This document shows, in pieces, positions 1-12,300 of a DNA stretch of 64,000 bases. The notes below the pieces were generated by a model. The model saw only the letters and a program-made list of their open reading frames with translations, ran no database searches and was not told where the DNA came from. The position numbers were made by a program, and so were the translations under genes. Position 1 is the first letter of the stretch, and every line of letters begins with the position of its first letter. The stretch is from Sapria himalayana (lineage: Eukaryota > Streptophyta > Magnoliopsida > Malpighiales > Rafflesiaceae), in contig JAREIK010000801.1 of NCBI GenBank assembly GCA_029783825.1, forward strand, positions 4,293,890-4,357,889, written 5' to 3'.

Positions 1-1660
1 ATGCTAAAGGCATGATCTTCCTCAGCACCAAAAATTTATATTACAAAAAAACTAGGATGCATTTCAAAGTCTCAATTATTTTTCAGAGTTATGACATTGA
101 GCTCAAAAGATCAAGAACTAAGTCATGGTATCTACTAAGCCATGATTTTTTGCTTAGAGAAATACCAAAAATTACAGAGTATAAAAAAATAGGAAAATTA
201 TCAAAGATTCTTTATCTCTATGTACCAAGACAAAATCAAAACACAACAATAATGCTAGAGTTTGATTTTTGCATTTCTTAGATGATTCATGAGCATATAA
301 GTGATGCCAAATATAGGCTAAATGCTAGATTTGGGAGGCATGAATTTTAAATGACTTCTAGATTGGATTCTTCTTCTTTTCATGAGGGCTAATATTGAGA
401 ATCTGAGATTCATGAGAATTCTTATCTTGTACCTCATGATCTCTTTCTAATTTTAATCTAAATTGAGATTTAGAATTTATATAATTATAATTGTGATTTA
501 TGTGATGTATGAATGATTTTCTGATTATATAATATATTTGATTTATATTATTGAATGAAAATTGATAGATATAATAATTAAATATAACTTATTTAGGGAT
601 TTAATTATTAGTGGGTGTAAACATATTGTTGTGGTGGATGGTGACAAATAAATTATGAGACTCACTCATGTATATGATAAGAAAGAGTAACATGTCTTTC
701 AACTATGATGAATGAGATAAACCTGTATGTTAAAACTTAATTGAGATATATTAATGAGTATGATGCTCACAAAATCAAAAATATGAATAATTTTATATGC
801 TACTCTATTATAAGTCTTAGAAAAATTAATTCTTAATTGATATAGATGTTTAAAGAACAATCTCTTAATAATTTATTTTTTATGTAAGAGTCGCATCTTC
901 TCTATGATAGATAGTGATAGATAATCCACATGACATGTACGAGTGTATTGTAACTTACAAGATGGTAATCTTTTGAGTTATTTTCTTTTTTCATATAGTT
1001 CTCATCAATGAGATTTAAGGGAAACATATATTAATTGTGTGTATATGATGCTTAAGAATCTGAAAATAAAAATGCTTATAAATCACATCAGTTTTTGATC
1101 TATATAATACCCGAAGCTAAAGAATAAGAATATATATATGAAATAACTATCATGGATAGTTTATAAGTTGCCAAAAAGACATGAACTTGTTATTGAACAT
1201 TGAGTAAAAATGATTTATTGTCTCAGTGATGAAGTATATAGAGAATAACTATGAGTGAATTTTCATTGAGATGAGCTCAATGGTGATAATTATCTTATAT
1301 GTCATTAGTATATATGGATATTCTATAATAATAATTCAACTATTGTTTTATATCTTAACTGAACATAAATCAAACTATTTGAATATGCATCATACAAATC
1401 AAGTTGACAAATTCTAGGATCTAATAGTTATATCAAAATTTTAAATATTTCATCTACTAAAATTGTCTTATCTTATTATTAGTTAATTGAACTAATAATA
1501 TAATTCATGTGAAATTGATTTTTGAACGAAAGTCCTTTTTAATATTTTTACAGCATATATTGTGGATTTTTGTTGATGAGATATCCTCATTGATGAGTTT
1601 TTGAAATACTATCTAATCAATAAAATTGGATAGCTTAATAAAATTGCAATAAGTTTTTGA
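1..1660 (+). repeat. Ty3/gypsy (Athila/Tat-like) LTR, left end outside window
   Basis: This AT-rich stretch is a diverged copy of sequence also found at 5750-8975, 9200-12300, 12300-13880 and 58160-61590. Shared landmarks are a segment like GAGACTCACTCATGTATATG (659-678 and 8030-8049) and a closing segment with ATCTAATAGT...AAATCT. It ends near a decayed primer site about 1654-1672 (TTTTTGATATACTTACTAAG; intact form TTTGGTGCCGTTGC). The family's other LTRs suggest a full length of about 2.4 kb. No coding capacity. Confidence 0.6.
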
Positions 1661-1782
1661 TATACTTACTAAGGAATATTTAATTATAGTTAGTCAACAT
1701 GAATAGATTTAATTATTCTTGAGAATGTATAATTTTTTAGTTGTTTCGATAATATTATTTTGATAATTTTCTCAGTTCCAAT

Positions 1783-2556
1783 CTAAGAAGCACGGACACG
1801 GACACGGACATGGACACAGACATGGACACGGGGATACGATACGGTAGGATACGTGGACACGATACGACAGGATACGAGGACACGGGAACACGATACTGCA
1901 GGATACAGGGACACGGAAAATACTAAAAAAACTAGAATACGGATATGATTAGAATACGACATGATAAAAAAAATAAAATTAAAAATAAAATTATTTTCTT
2001 TATAAATATTAGATATTTTATAAAATAAATTAAAATTAAATTAAAATATTTTATTTTATAAAATATGTATTTTTTTATTTTATAAAATAAAAATATTGTA
2101 TTTTATTTTATTTTATAAGATAATATTTATAATTATTTTATTTTATAAAATAATATTTTATAATTATCTTATATTATATAAAAATATTTTTTTTAGTTTA
2201 TAAATTAAAAATATTTTATTTTATTTTATAAAAATATTTTATTTTATTTTATGCCAGCCCTGCTTCCCCACAGATAGCGCCCGCCCTTACCTCCCCCCTC
2301 AAATCGAGCCCGCCCCCTGACTACCCCCCTCAAATCGCGCCCGCTGCCTGCATCGAGTGGCCAACGTCGCCCATGTGGCGACGTTGGCCATTGGATGTCG
2401 TCGGATGTTGGTCACTCTCGACATGGATACGGCAGCCAATACAATCGTCCGATACGTCACGTGACATATCAGACACGTATCCGTGCCGTGTTCATACTGT
2501 GTTCGGGTGTCAGACACGTGGACACGATTGTAGGGTGCCGTGTCCGTGCTTCATTG
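1783..2556. mobile_element. hAT-type miniature element, copy 1 (774 bp)
   Basis: Flanked by perfect 8-bp duplications GTTCCAAT (1775-1782 and 2557-2564). The ends are inverted: CTAAGAAGCACGGACAC on the left and, reversed, CAATGAAGCACGGACAC on the right. The left arm is a run of GGACACGGACACG- and GGATACG-like words, the centre is pure AT (1970-2250), and the right arm is GC-rich with CCCTCAAATCG repeats. There is no transposase. The 8-bp duplication points to hAT-type mobilisation. It sits in gypsy leader sequence. The open frames at 2299-2642 lie within it and are not genes. Confidence 0.85.
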
Positions 2557-2589
2557 GTTCCAATAGTTTGAGTTTGACTTGTTATCTTA

Positions 2590-2943
2590 TTTGGATTTGC
2601 ATCGTTGACAATAAATCAAACTATTTGATTATGCATCGTTGATAATAAATTATACTATTTGAATATGCATCATAAGAATCGAGTGGATAAACTCTAGGAA
2701 TAGGATCTAATAGTCATATCAAAATCTTTAAAATCTCTTTTACTAAAATTATATTGTTTTCTTTATTGATTAATTGAATTGATAATATAATCCATGTGAA
2801 ATTTATATTTGGATGAATGTCCTTTTTACTATTTGTAAAATCTATATTGTGGATCTTTGTTGATGAGATACACTTATCAATGAGCTTTTGCAAATTATCT
2901 AACTAATAAAATTGGATAATATAATAAAATTGTAATAAGTTTT
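2590..2943 (+). repeat. Second copy of gypsy LTR 3' end with primer site
   Basis: About 350 bp repeat the LTR 3' end found at 1370-1655 (TAAATCAAACTATTTG, then ATCTAATAGT, then ATAAAATTG). It is followed at 2944-2961 by TGGTGCCGTTGCTAAGAA, which resembles the Asp-tRNA primer-binding site of Athila/Tat retrotransposons. This is the best preserved of the primer sites here. Confidence 0.65.
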
Positions 2944-2961
2944 TGGTGCCGTTGCTAAGAA
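2944..2961 (+). promoter_or_regulatory. Decayed retrotransposon primer-binding site (Asp-tRNA type)
   Basis: TGGTGCCGTTGCTAAGAA directly after the LTR end. Athila/Tat elements usually carry TGGCGCCGTTGCCGGGGA here; this reading is from memory of the family. It orients the element on the plus strand. Confidence 0.6.
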
Positions 2962-3137
2962 ATATTTAACTTGGTTAATCAAATTGAGTCGATGTAATTA
3001 TTCTTGATAAATGATATATTTAGTTGTTGTTTAGATAAAATAATTTTGATAATTTTTTTAATTTTAATAGTTTGTCTTGTTATCTTATTGGAATGTTGAT
3101 TGTTGTATTTTGTATTTTGCTTATATTTTTTTAGCCA

Positions 3138-5560
3138 CGTTATATGAGTAGAAATTATGATATTGAGCTAACCCCTATAAACTTGGAAATTGTGAGAACT
3201 ATTAGAGCTATTTTAAAATAGAGAGTTGATAAAAAGCCTATTGAATGAATTGACAGTAATAGCGAGGTACAAGGCAATGATGGACAAGCTTTCCAATAGC
3301 TAATTCATCATTACACATTGAAAGATTATTGATAACTAGTGATGATGAATAGTTATTCAAGCACTCGGATGTAACTGGTGGACGTATTATATTTTGAGTT
3401 GAAGTCGAGTCTAATATCAATAGTATAGTAGCTTTAGTACAACGGAAGGGTATCAGAGGATCCTAATGATATGTCGTGGTAGTTTTGGAGATATGTAACA
3501 TGATACAGTTGATTGGAGTTAATCTTGATCCAGTATAGTAGACAAACTTTAGGATCTAATAGTTATATTAAAAACTTTAAATATCTCTTTTACTAAAATT
3601 GTATTGTCTCACTATTGGATGATCGAATTGATAATATAATTTATGTGAGATTGATATTTGATGAAAATTCTTCTTACGAGTGCACCTATATTGTGAATAT
3701 TTGTTGACGAGATACTTTCGTCATTGAGCTTTTAAAATACTTTCTAACTAATAAAATTAGATTGCATAATAAAGTTGTAATATGTTCTTTGGTGTTGTTT
3801 TCAATCAATAATAAGTTTGGCTAGTTAATATGCATTGATGTAATTATCCTTAAGAAAGAATAATTTTTTTTTAGTTTAAATAATGGAAGGATATCGATGG
3901 TTTAGTAGCACTAGTACAATGAAAGAATATAGGAGGATCCTAATGATATGTCGTGATAATTTTGAAGCTATGCAACATGATAAAGTTGATTGGAGTTAAT
4001 CTTGATGCAATAAAGTTATCACTATTCTTATTCTTATTAAGTGATAAGGTAAAGAGTTAGTTTTACTACTTATCTCATGGCTCAATTGAGTGTTGAGATA
4101 AATTTGTGAGTCTTTCTCATTAAGTTTTTTCTATCTTAAATTATTTTTTAGCTACGGGTAAGATAAACCTGTTCTAACATGATGAGCAATAGATTTTATA
4201 TGATGTTCAGAATTATAATTTTAAAGAGTTGTTAATGATGTGCCCTCAATATAGATTTGAGATGTGGTTATAAGCACAAACTTTCCACAAAGAACTGAAT
4301 CATATGATGATGTGTATGATGAATATGGCTGTGATTAGCTCGATTATGAATGAGTCAACAAAGAAAGCACATTATTTATTTGAGGTGCTAGTAGAGAACA
4401 ATTACCGAGCTCCAATTGATTATTCATTTGGAAAAAGATAAACTGAAGCATTAGAGTTGAGTCAATTTATAGTTATTGAAGCAAAAATGAAAGTTTTTCC
4501 AAGGAAGTTTTAAACCTAAGAGGATAAGAGAAGAGGATTAAGGGAAATTATAATTTTGCAACTGTACAAAATGTTGAATTTAGATTTTATTTATCAAATG
4601 CTGGATGCTATTGAATTGCAAAGCAAATAATATATATTTTGATCCAATAATAGTTTCTTGATATATTAATATATGAATGTGAGAAAGCACGATAATTTTT
4701 CATTTAGAGACTATGGAATAATTACAAGATATTGAGAAATTTCTTGAGAAATTTTGATAATAATTTAGTGATTTATAATAATTAAGAAGGATTATGCTTG
4801 AATTGAACCTCAAAGAAGAGAAGTCAATTATGGAATAAAATATGAATGCAATATTAACAAAACTATGAAAGAGAAATAATTACAAAGATATCAGATAGAG
4901 AGGCTTGAAGTGAGATTGGATTACACAAGTTTAGTAATGAAGAATATAGGGGAAGGGGTCGAACAATTGATAGTAATGATGAAGAGAAAAAAAGGCTAAT
5001 GAATTCTTAAGTAATATTACAAAAAACCCAAAGAAGTGTTTATCTATATTGCTTCGAAGTAGAAAAGAGATAGAGTGACAATACATGAAGTATTATGATT
5101 CTGGAAATTTTAAAGCTGATAGCACTGCTACTTTTTTAAAAGTTGCTGCTCTTTTGGGAAATTCTCAAAAGTTGCAGTTCCCACTAAGAATTTTTTTTAC
5201 AGTTGAAGGATGTATTGCTACAACACCTTACAAAGTTATGTCTCTAATGGAAGTACTAGTCTAACTCTTATTTTTAGTTGTGAATGAAGAAATCGAGTAA
5301 ATATAGAAGCAAATGAAAGTTATCAAGGCTATGGAGAGAGAACTGAATCAGAATGAAGCTATATGCAAATTTTCAATAAATCTTTAGCTTCCATAATATT
5401 TTAGAAAGAGAAAATTAGATTATTAGTTTGATAAATTTCTCAACATATTTTGAAAACTAGAAGTAAATATATAATTTGATAAATCTCTAGCACAAATATT
5501 GAACTACGGTCTACGTGTCATTTATTAAATATATCATGAGTAGTAAAAAAATTAGAGATG
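3138..5560 (+). pseudogene. Gypsy (Athila/Tat-like) gag remnant
   Basis: At 3138 an ATG opens MSRNYDIELTPINLEIVRT, like the start of Athila/Tat gag (P.E.ERT). After a tandemly repeated LTR fragment (3535-3785) the gag core resumes around 4205-4440: FKELLMMCPQYRFEMWL, a stop, then AQTFHKELNHMM and later KAHYLFEVLVENNY. These match the capsid motif FKDLLR.CPHHG...Q.FYNGL and the following E.IEEL.NNY. Stops and frameshifts are frequent, so it is not functional. The stretch 4720-5560 is probably the rest of gag but too decayed to read. No protease or reverse transcriptase was found. Confidence 0.6.
3440..4012 (+). repeat. Tandem duplication including a third gypsy LTR 3' end
   Basis: The sequence at 3440-3530 (containing GGATCCTAATGATATGTCGT and GTTGATTGGAGTTAATCTTG) recurs at 3897-4012. 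Between them, 3535-3785 is a third copy of the LTR 3' end with a more decayed primer site near 3786 (TTTGGTGTTGTTTTCAATCA). The unit is about 460 bp. Confidence 0.6.
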
Positions 5561-5749
5561 TATGAGATCATTAACATGATTGAGAAGTTAGTACAATAAT
5601 TCAATGAATACTTTCGAAGAAATCAAAAAATCCTAGAATTATAATTAGAATATTTTTAGAATACCTAAATGGCATACAAGAAGATTTTTGTTTGATGTCT
5701 AATGTATCAAATATTCTAGTATATTTTTGTGATTGAAAATGATGTGTAT

Positions 5750-8700
5750 ATGTGAAAATGAGGCAAATATGTGTTGATTTTAAAATTGAGTTTTGGAGAA
5801 CATTAGTAAATATCTATGAAATTAATATAATTTTAGGAGGTGTTTAGCAGAGGAGGTAAACCTATAAGTATTTAGTAGTTATGACGTTTATTCTTTGTTG
5901 AAATTCTATCGAAATAATCTTTGAAAAATCTTACACGACATAATTCTACCCTTTCATTAATATAATCTTTTGACTGTGGGACAATCTTAATGGCTATGAT
6001 ATTATTATAGAGTTGTAGTCATAATAAACTCATAAAATTATATAGTTGTGATATTAATTTTTTATCATAGCAATCAAGTACGCACTAGTGCTCAAGTTTG
6101 TGATTAATTTCATAGAGTCACGAATTTATCTATATATGACTTGTAGTATCAAGTTAGAGCAATGACTTTTCTATAATGTTATATCTTGAGCCATAGAAAA
6201 TTCAAGAGTCACAAGTACTCAGGCCAAAATTGTTATAATTATTCAAAGTTATAATTTTTAACTAAATATTATAGAGGAATAGAATATATTACTTTAGTAT
6301 GGTCATTTATAAGATTATGACTCTTATCCTCAAAGAAAGACATAACTACGATTTGTACACACAAGCCACAAGCTAACTGCAATCACCTTGGCTAGTTCTC
6401 AATTTTACAGCCACGTACATATCAAGAAAAACAAATGGGCAATGGCCATCATGGCCTCCACACAGTATCAGCATCATGATAATATAATAATATTGGAAGT
6501 TGTTTCCATCCCCATGGCTACTTCATAGTGATATCAAATAATGAAGGAACGTAGTCATGATCAATTAATAGTGTTGTGACTTTGTGTTACAAATAGATTA
6601 GTTTTAAGTTATGGTTATTACTAATATCATGAATTTGTATTATAGAGAGATCAAAATATTGAACAAATTTGTTATTATTTTCTAGAGTTGTGATCTTAAG
6701 TTGAAAATATAAATGCTGAAGTTATAACATTCAAAATTTCTACTTAGAGAAATGTCAAATCATGGGAGTATAAAAAATGAAAATTAGAGAATTTTCAAAA
6801 TTTTGCTCTTTTCTTTTACTCCCTCATAAAATAAGCAAAATTCGTGATAACTATATCTTTAGAGGTGAATTTTGTATTCTCTAGTGGTTTTATAAATAAG
6901 TAAGGATTGTATTATCCTAAGAAGCATGGACACAGACACAGACACAGACACGAGGATATGACACGGTAGGATACGGGGAGACAACAAATTCTAAAAAACT
7001 AAGATACGGATACGGCTAGGATACGACATGATAAAAAAAAATAAAAATAATTAATTATAAATATTAGGTATTTTATAAAATTTATTAAATTAAATTAAAG
7101 TAAAATATTTTATTATCTGAAATAAATATATATTGTTTATTTTATAAAATAAAAATATTTTATTTTATTTTATTAAAATATTTTATTTTATGCCACATCC
7201 CCACACAAATACGCCCGCCCCTACCTCTTCCCTCAAATTGCGTCGTCCCTGCCTCTTTCCTCAAATCGTGCCGCCCTTGCATCTTTCCTTAAATCGCGCC
7301 GTCCTGCCTTTCCCCTCAATTTGTGCCGCCCTGCCTCTCCCCTCAATTTGTGCCGCCCTGCCTCTCCCCTCAATTCGCACCGCCCATGCCTCTCCCCAAA
7401 AATCACGCTGCCCCTTCCTCTCCCTTCAAATCGCGCCCGCTCCTGCCTTTCCCTCAAATCACGCCCTCTCCCTACCTCACCCTCAAATCGTGCCCGCCTC
7501 TTGCCAGTGGCCAACGTCGCCCATGCGGCAATGTTGGCCACCCGACGTCGTCGGACGTCAGGCATTATAGACATGGATACGGCTGCCAACGCAACCATCC
7601 GATATGCCACATGGCGTATCAGATACGGATTGTGCAATGATACGCCACATGGTGTATCGAACACGTATCCGTGCCATGTCTGTGGAGTGTCCACGTGTCC
7701 AGGAGTCGGACACGTGGACACGACTGTTGGGAGTCATGTCTGTGCTTCCTTGGTATTATCAATATCAATCTTTAGAGTTTGGGGGTATAGCTCTTAAACC
7801 CTCCTCCAATAATTAATTTGGAAATTTATATGAAATTAGTATGGTATAGGATTTTTATTTTTTGGATTATGTGATATATTTTGTTTGGATAATTTTTAAA
7901 ATTATGGTTTGATTATATTTTATGTTATGGATATTGATAGATAGTGATTTAATAAAATTTATATTAGGATTTCAACTAACGGCAAATTTGTATGAGATTA
8001 TAATGATAGATGGTGACATGTAATTCTTGAGACTCACTCATGTATATGATAGGAAGATGATAGCCTTCCAATTGCAATACAATATATGAACTTATATATC
8101 GAACCCCAAAGATTGAGTATATTAATCTTATTGTGTATGACTCTTACAAAGCTAAAAGTGTTATTATTTTTACATGTCAATCTATTGTACATATCTTAGA
8201 GAGATTAGTTATTGATTGGGATGAACGTTATATATAATATTCTTTTAAATGGTTCACCTTTAGTGTGAGTCATATTATTACATAAAAGGATGATGATAGG
8301 TTTTTCTCGAGACATGCATAAATGTGTGGTGAATTATAAGGCGGTGACAATCATTGTGAGTTTTTTTTACTCGTATGATTCATACCGGTAAAACTCAAAG
8401 GAAACATATGTTAATTGTATAAGTTTGATACTTATGAAACTAAAAGTATAAAAACTTATAAATCATATCAATCATTGTGAATGACCCTTGCGTATAGATG
8501 AATTATTGTCTTGATGATATTGTATTAATAGGAAAATTATTATAGGATCACTTATAGGGAAAACACTCAATAATGACAATCATCTTGTATTCTATTAGAG
8601 CAAGAGGACATTACACAACACCCAATGTCTTAATCTTCATTATGTGTCCAGCATAATATATATATCGAACGAATTAACGACAACATATAAATTAGGTAAA

Positions 8701-8975
8701 TAAATCTTGAACATAAGATTATTTAAAAATCTAAGTATCTATTATACTAAAAATATGTTGTTTCTTGTTGAATTAGTGATATATTCTCTGTGGAATTGAT
8801 ATCTGGATGAAAATTTATTATATTATTTATATGGACTATGCACTTGTTGATATTAGTTGATGAGATATTTTCGTTAATAAGTTTTTTGGAGGTTCCCCTT
8901 AGAATTAAATTAGGTGGAGTAATAAAGTCATAATAGTTATCACTTTTGTATTGATTATTGTTAGAATACACAAGT
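5750..8975 (+). repeat. Gypsy LTR of about 2.4 kb interrupted by a miniature element
   Basis: Long AT-rich LTR-like block homologous to 9200-12300. Subtracting the 836-bp element at 6917-7752 and its duplication gives about 2.4 kb. It contains many GTCATGAC/GTGATAT-like words in its first third, the CTCACTCATGTATATGATAG landmark at 8033-8052, and the LTR 3' end before 8975. A short remnant of internal sequence (8975-9200) separates it from the next LTR. No gene. Confidence 0.55.
6917..7752. mobile_element. hAT-type miniature element, copy 2 (836 bp)
   Basis: Perfect 8-bp duplication GTATTATC at 6909-6916 and 7753-7760. The ends are CTAAGAAGCATGGACAC and, reversed, CAAGGAAGCACAGACATG. The layout is as in copy 1: GGACAC/GGATACG arm, AT centre (7030-7190), then a GC-rich arm. 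Here the GC arm carries a short tandem array (about 7230-7500) of a roughly 24-30-bp unit with the core CCCTCAAATCG or CCCTCAATTTGTGCCGCCCT. The several overlapping open frames here (7190-7800) are produced by this array and are not genes. Confidence 0.87.
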
Positions 8976-9199
8976 GGCATACAAAGTAAAAGTTGCTCCA
9001 TTATTTTAAGGCATTGCAACACTCAAACTTAGTGGTAGGAAAAAAATATTTTTTAAGATAATGTAGTAGATTATTATTAACAAGGGACAAGTAAAATATT
9101 TTATTCAATGATGAGCAATAATATTAGTATGAGAGTTTATTTGATTTGTAAATTATCGAGTATTCTTGTGTATTTGAGTTGCTATTAGATAATGTGTAA

Positions 9200-12100
9200 C
9201 TTGTAAGCATAAAAATGAATGATAATTGGATTGATTTTATGGTTTTAAAATTTTAGTCGATTTTTATGAATAGTCATTAAATTGATATGTTTTTGAAGAT
9301 ATTTGACAACTTGATGATTTATGAGTCATTGAGTAATTTTGATATCTATTTTTGACCAAAACGCTATTTATTTAGTCATAGAAATATTTTGTGTCATGAC
9401 TATACCACATTATTAGCATAATCATTCAATTATGCAATATATTCTTTTTTGCTGTGATATTATCATAGTGTCACAATAATATTCATCTTATAATAATTAT
9501 ATGACTGACATTAATTTATTATTGCAGTAATCATATATCGCATTATTGATAAAGTTAAAATAATAATATTTCTTCAAAATAATAACTTTTGAACAATAAA
9601 AAAATTTAAAACAAAAGCTATTCAGGACAAAGTCATATCAATTATTTGGCATTGTGATTTTATACATAAAATATTATAAATGGTATTACTCAAGCACGAT
9701 CACATCACAAAGTCATGACTCTTGCCCTTGAGAGAGTAAATTTATGACTTTTATTTGAACTAATTGCCAAAGTCATTAAGGTCTTAAATGGGTCATGCTG
9801 TATCGGTATGATTTGTTTTTGTTAGGCACTACCGTGCTATTGTGCAATGCCAAACGCGACATGAGAATCATCTTGTCGGCCCAACATGATACAGTGCCAC
9901 AATCAAGTGCAGGGCTGTGTTGGACCATTCCAGACCTTTTCTACAAAACTCATTGCGTGAAAATCTAATAAGTGGCCTGCTTACATGGCCATCCAAATAC
10001 AATTGGCCACATAAGCAAGATTTGGCTTATATAGCCGGATTTTTTAAAAAATAATAATCTATCCCATCAAGAAGTCACCCAACAGGATTTGACTCGTGAT
10101 CCTTAGTTAGTTCTGGGTCCTTGGGTGATTAGGCTGATGAACTGTGCATTTAGGCTAGGCACACAGGTCGTGGCCAGCTCGGCACGAGGCACGGTTTGTG
10201 CTGGCCTAGCACGATACGAATTATGCCATGGGGCTTCACTACCAGGACTTGGCTTGGTGCTGGACCGTACCGTGTCGGGCTAGACACTGTTGAATCGGAT
10301 TGTGCCTGGGTCCCCCGACTTGGATGACATCTCTACAATTCAATTATCTTCCCTAATACCATAATCATGTTATATATAAGAGAGATCAAATTCTAAGCTT
10401 TCTCAATGACACAGTCATATGATGCACAAGAGATTATTCTCAACGCCATAGATATTTTCATAATTACTATCACATAATATACAAGAAAGATTAATGCTAA
10501 AGCCATGACTATTGTCATTACTACCATTCCAAATAATATGATTTTATGTTAAATGAAGATTAACATGCATTCTAAAATTATGATCATTTTTCAGATTCAT
10601 AACCTTGAGCTCAAGCAATCAAAGTCAAAGTTTTGACATCTTCTAAAAGTCATACTTTTTTACATAGAGAAATATCAAAATTATAGAGTATAAAAGAGTA
10701 AAAAGGAAAAATCTCCGAGATCTTTTTTTTTCTATCCACCAAGATAAAATCAAAGTACAATTATAATCCTAGGGAATAATTCTTGCACTCCTTAAATGAT
10801 TCATCAGCGGGCAAAAAATGCAATACATGCTAAACCCTAGAATTTGTGGGTATGACTCTTAAACCTCTTTCTTATATCTCATAAGAGTTTTTGTCCTAAA
10901 TTCTCATGAGAGTTGTTGATAATTTGAGATTCATGAGACTTTTTCTCTTATACTTTATGAATCTCTCATCAATATCATAATAAATTAAGGTATTAGATTT
11001 GTGTGACTATGATTTATGTGATGTATGAATATTTATTGTAATTAATTATTATATTTGATTTATGTTACAGAATGAAAGTTAATGGATATGGTAATTAAAT
11101 AGAACTTAAATTAGTGATTTAATTATTAATAGTTTGTGCGTATTATCGTGATGGATAATTATATATAAACTACAAGGCTTGTTGATATATATAGTAGAAA
11201 GGAAGGAGTAGTTATTCTGATCATAATGCATGAGATAAACTTATACATTAAAACTCAGAATGAAGGTATGTCTATCATTATGAATATGATATTTATAAAA
11301 CTAAAAGCATGCATAATTTTATATATCACTCTATTGTATATGTTTTAGAAGAATTGATTCTAAGTTGATGTGGATGTTTGATAAAAGATTCTCATAAGGG
11401 TTTCATTATTAATATGAGAGTTATATCATCATTATGGAGAATACTAATAGATAATCCATAAGACATGAGCAAGTATATTGTAACTTATAAGATGATAGTC
11501 CGTTGATTTGTTTTTTCTTGCATGGTTTTCACTGGTGAGATTTGAGAGAAGTATATATTAATTATGCGAGTATGGTGCTTATTAGTCCAAAAATATAAAT
11601 ATTTATAAATTATATTAATTTTTAGTCTATATGTTACTTGAGGATCAGACAATAAGAATGTACATATGAAGCAATCATCAAAAGTAACTGACGAGTTATC
11701 TAATAAGTATGAACTTATGAATGAACTACTAGTAGAATTAATTTGTTATTATAGTGATAAAGTAGCAAAGAAACTATGAGGAAATTCTTATTTAGAGAGC
11801 TTAATAGTAATAATCATATTGTATATTATTAGGAAAAATAGTAACAGACGAGTTATCTAAAAAGTATGGACTTGTGAATAAACTACTAGTAGAATTAATT
11901 TGTTATTATGGTGGTAAAGTACCAAATGAACAACTATGAGGAAATTCTTATTGAAATGGCTTAATAGTGATAATCACCTTGTATATCATTAAGGAAAATA
12001 ATCTAATATAAATCAAATTATACATTATATAAATCAAGTGGACAAACTCTAGGATATAAGAGTCATACTAAAATCTTTAAATATATTCTCAATTTGAATT

Positions 12101-12300
12101 GTGTTATCTTATTGTTGATTGACCAAATTGATAATATAATTTCTATGGTATCAATATATATATGAAAGCCATATTTATTATTTGTATGATTTATATTCTT
12201 ATGAATTTTTGTTGACGATATATTTTCATTAATATATTTTTTGAGTATTATCTACTAATAAAATTAGATAGAATAATAAAGTCACTATACTATTTCTAAT
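9200..12300 (+). repeat. Gypsy LTR of about 2.5 kb with a nested hAT-type element
   Basis: Homologous to 5750-8975 and to the window's first 1.7 kb: 10560-10760 matches 55-240, and 12020-12300 matches the LTR 3' ends elsewhere. Within it, 11650-12000 contains a local duplication: the text around 11690-11850 (GACGAGTTATCTAATAAGTATG) recurs at 11850-12000. The element at 9777-10335 is inserted in it. No gene seen. Confidence 0.55.
9777..10335. mobile_element. hAT-type non-autonomous element (GGTGTCAAA family), 559 bp
   Basis: Inverted ends TTAAGGTCTTAAATGGG (left) and, reversed, TAGAGATGTCATCCAAG (right), relatives of TAGAGGTGTCAAATGGG. The flanks AAAGTCAT / CAATTCAA agree at five of eight positions, a decayed duplication. 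The body is rich in GGCACGG/GTGCCGTG words. It is homologous along its length to the outer element at 18217-36250, whose two halves align to 9777-10000 and 10005-10335. No transposase. Confidence 0.7.

Noticed and set aside
2944..2961. tRNA gene suggested by the tRNA-like word
   Set aside because: Only an 18-base match to a tRNA 3' end, at an LTR edge; no cloverleaf around it. It is a primer-binding site.
7190..7816. Four overlapping Pro/Arg-rich open frames of 70-162 codons on both strands
   Set aside because: They lie inside miniature element copy 2 and are created by its GC-rich tandem array. No protein motif, no splice signals, and the same type of frame appears in copies 1, 3 and 4.
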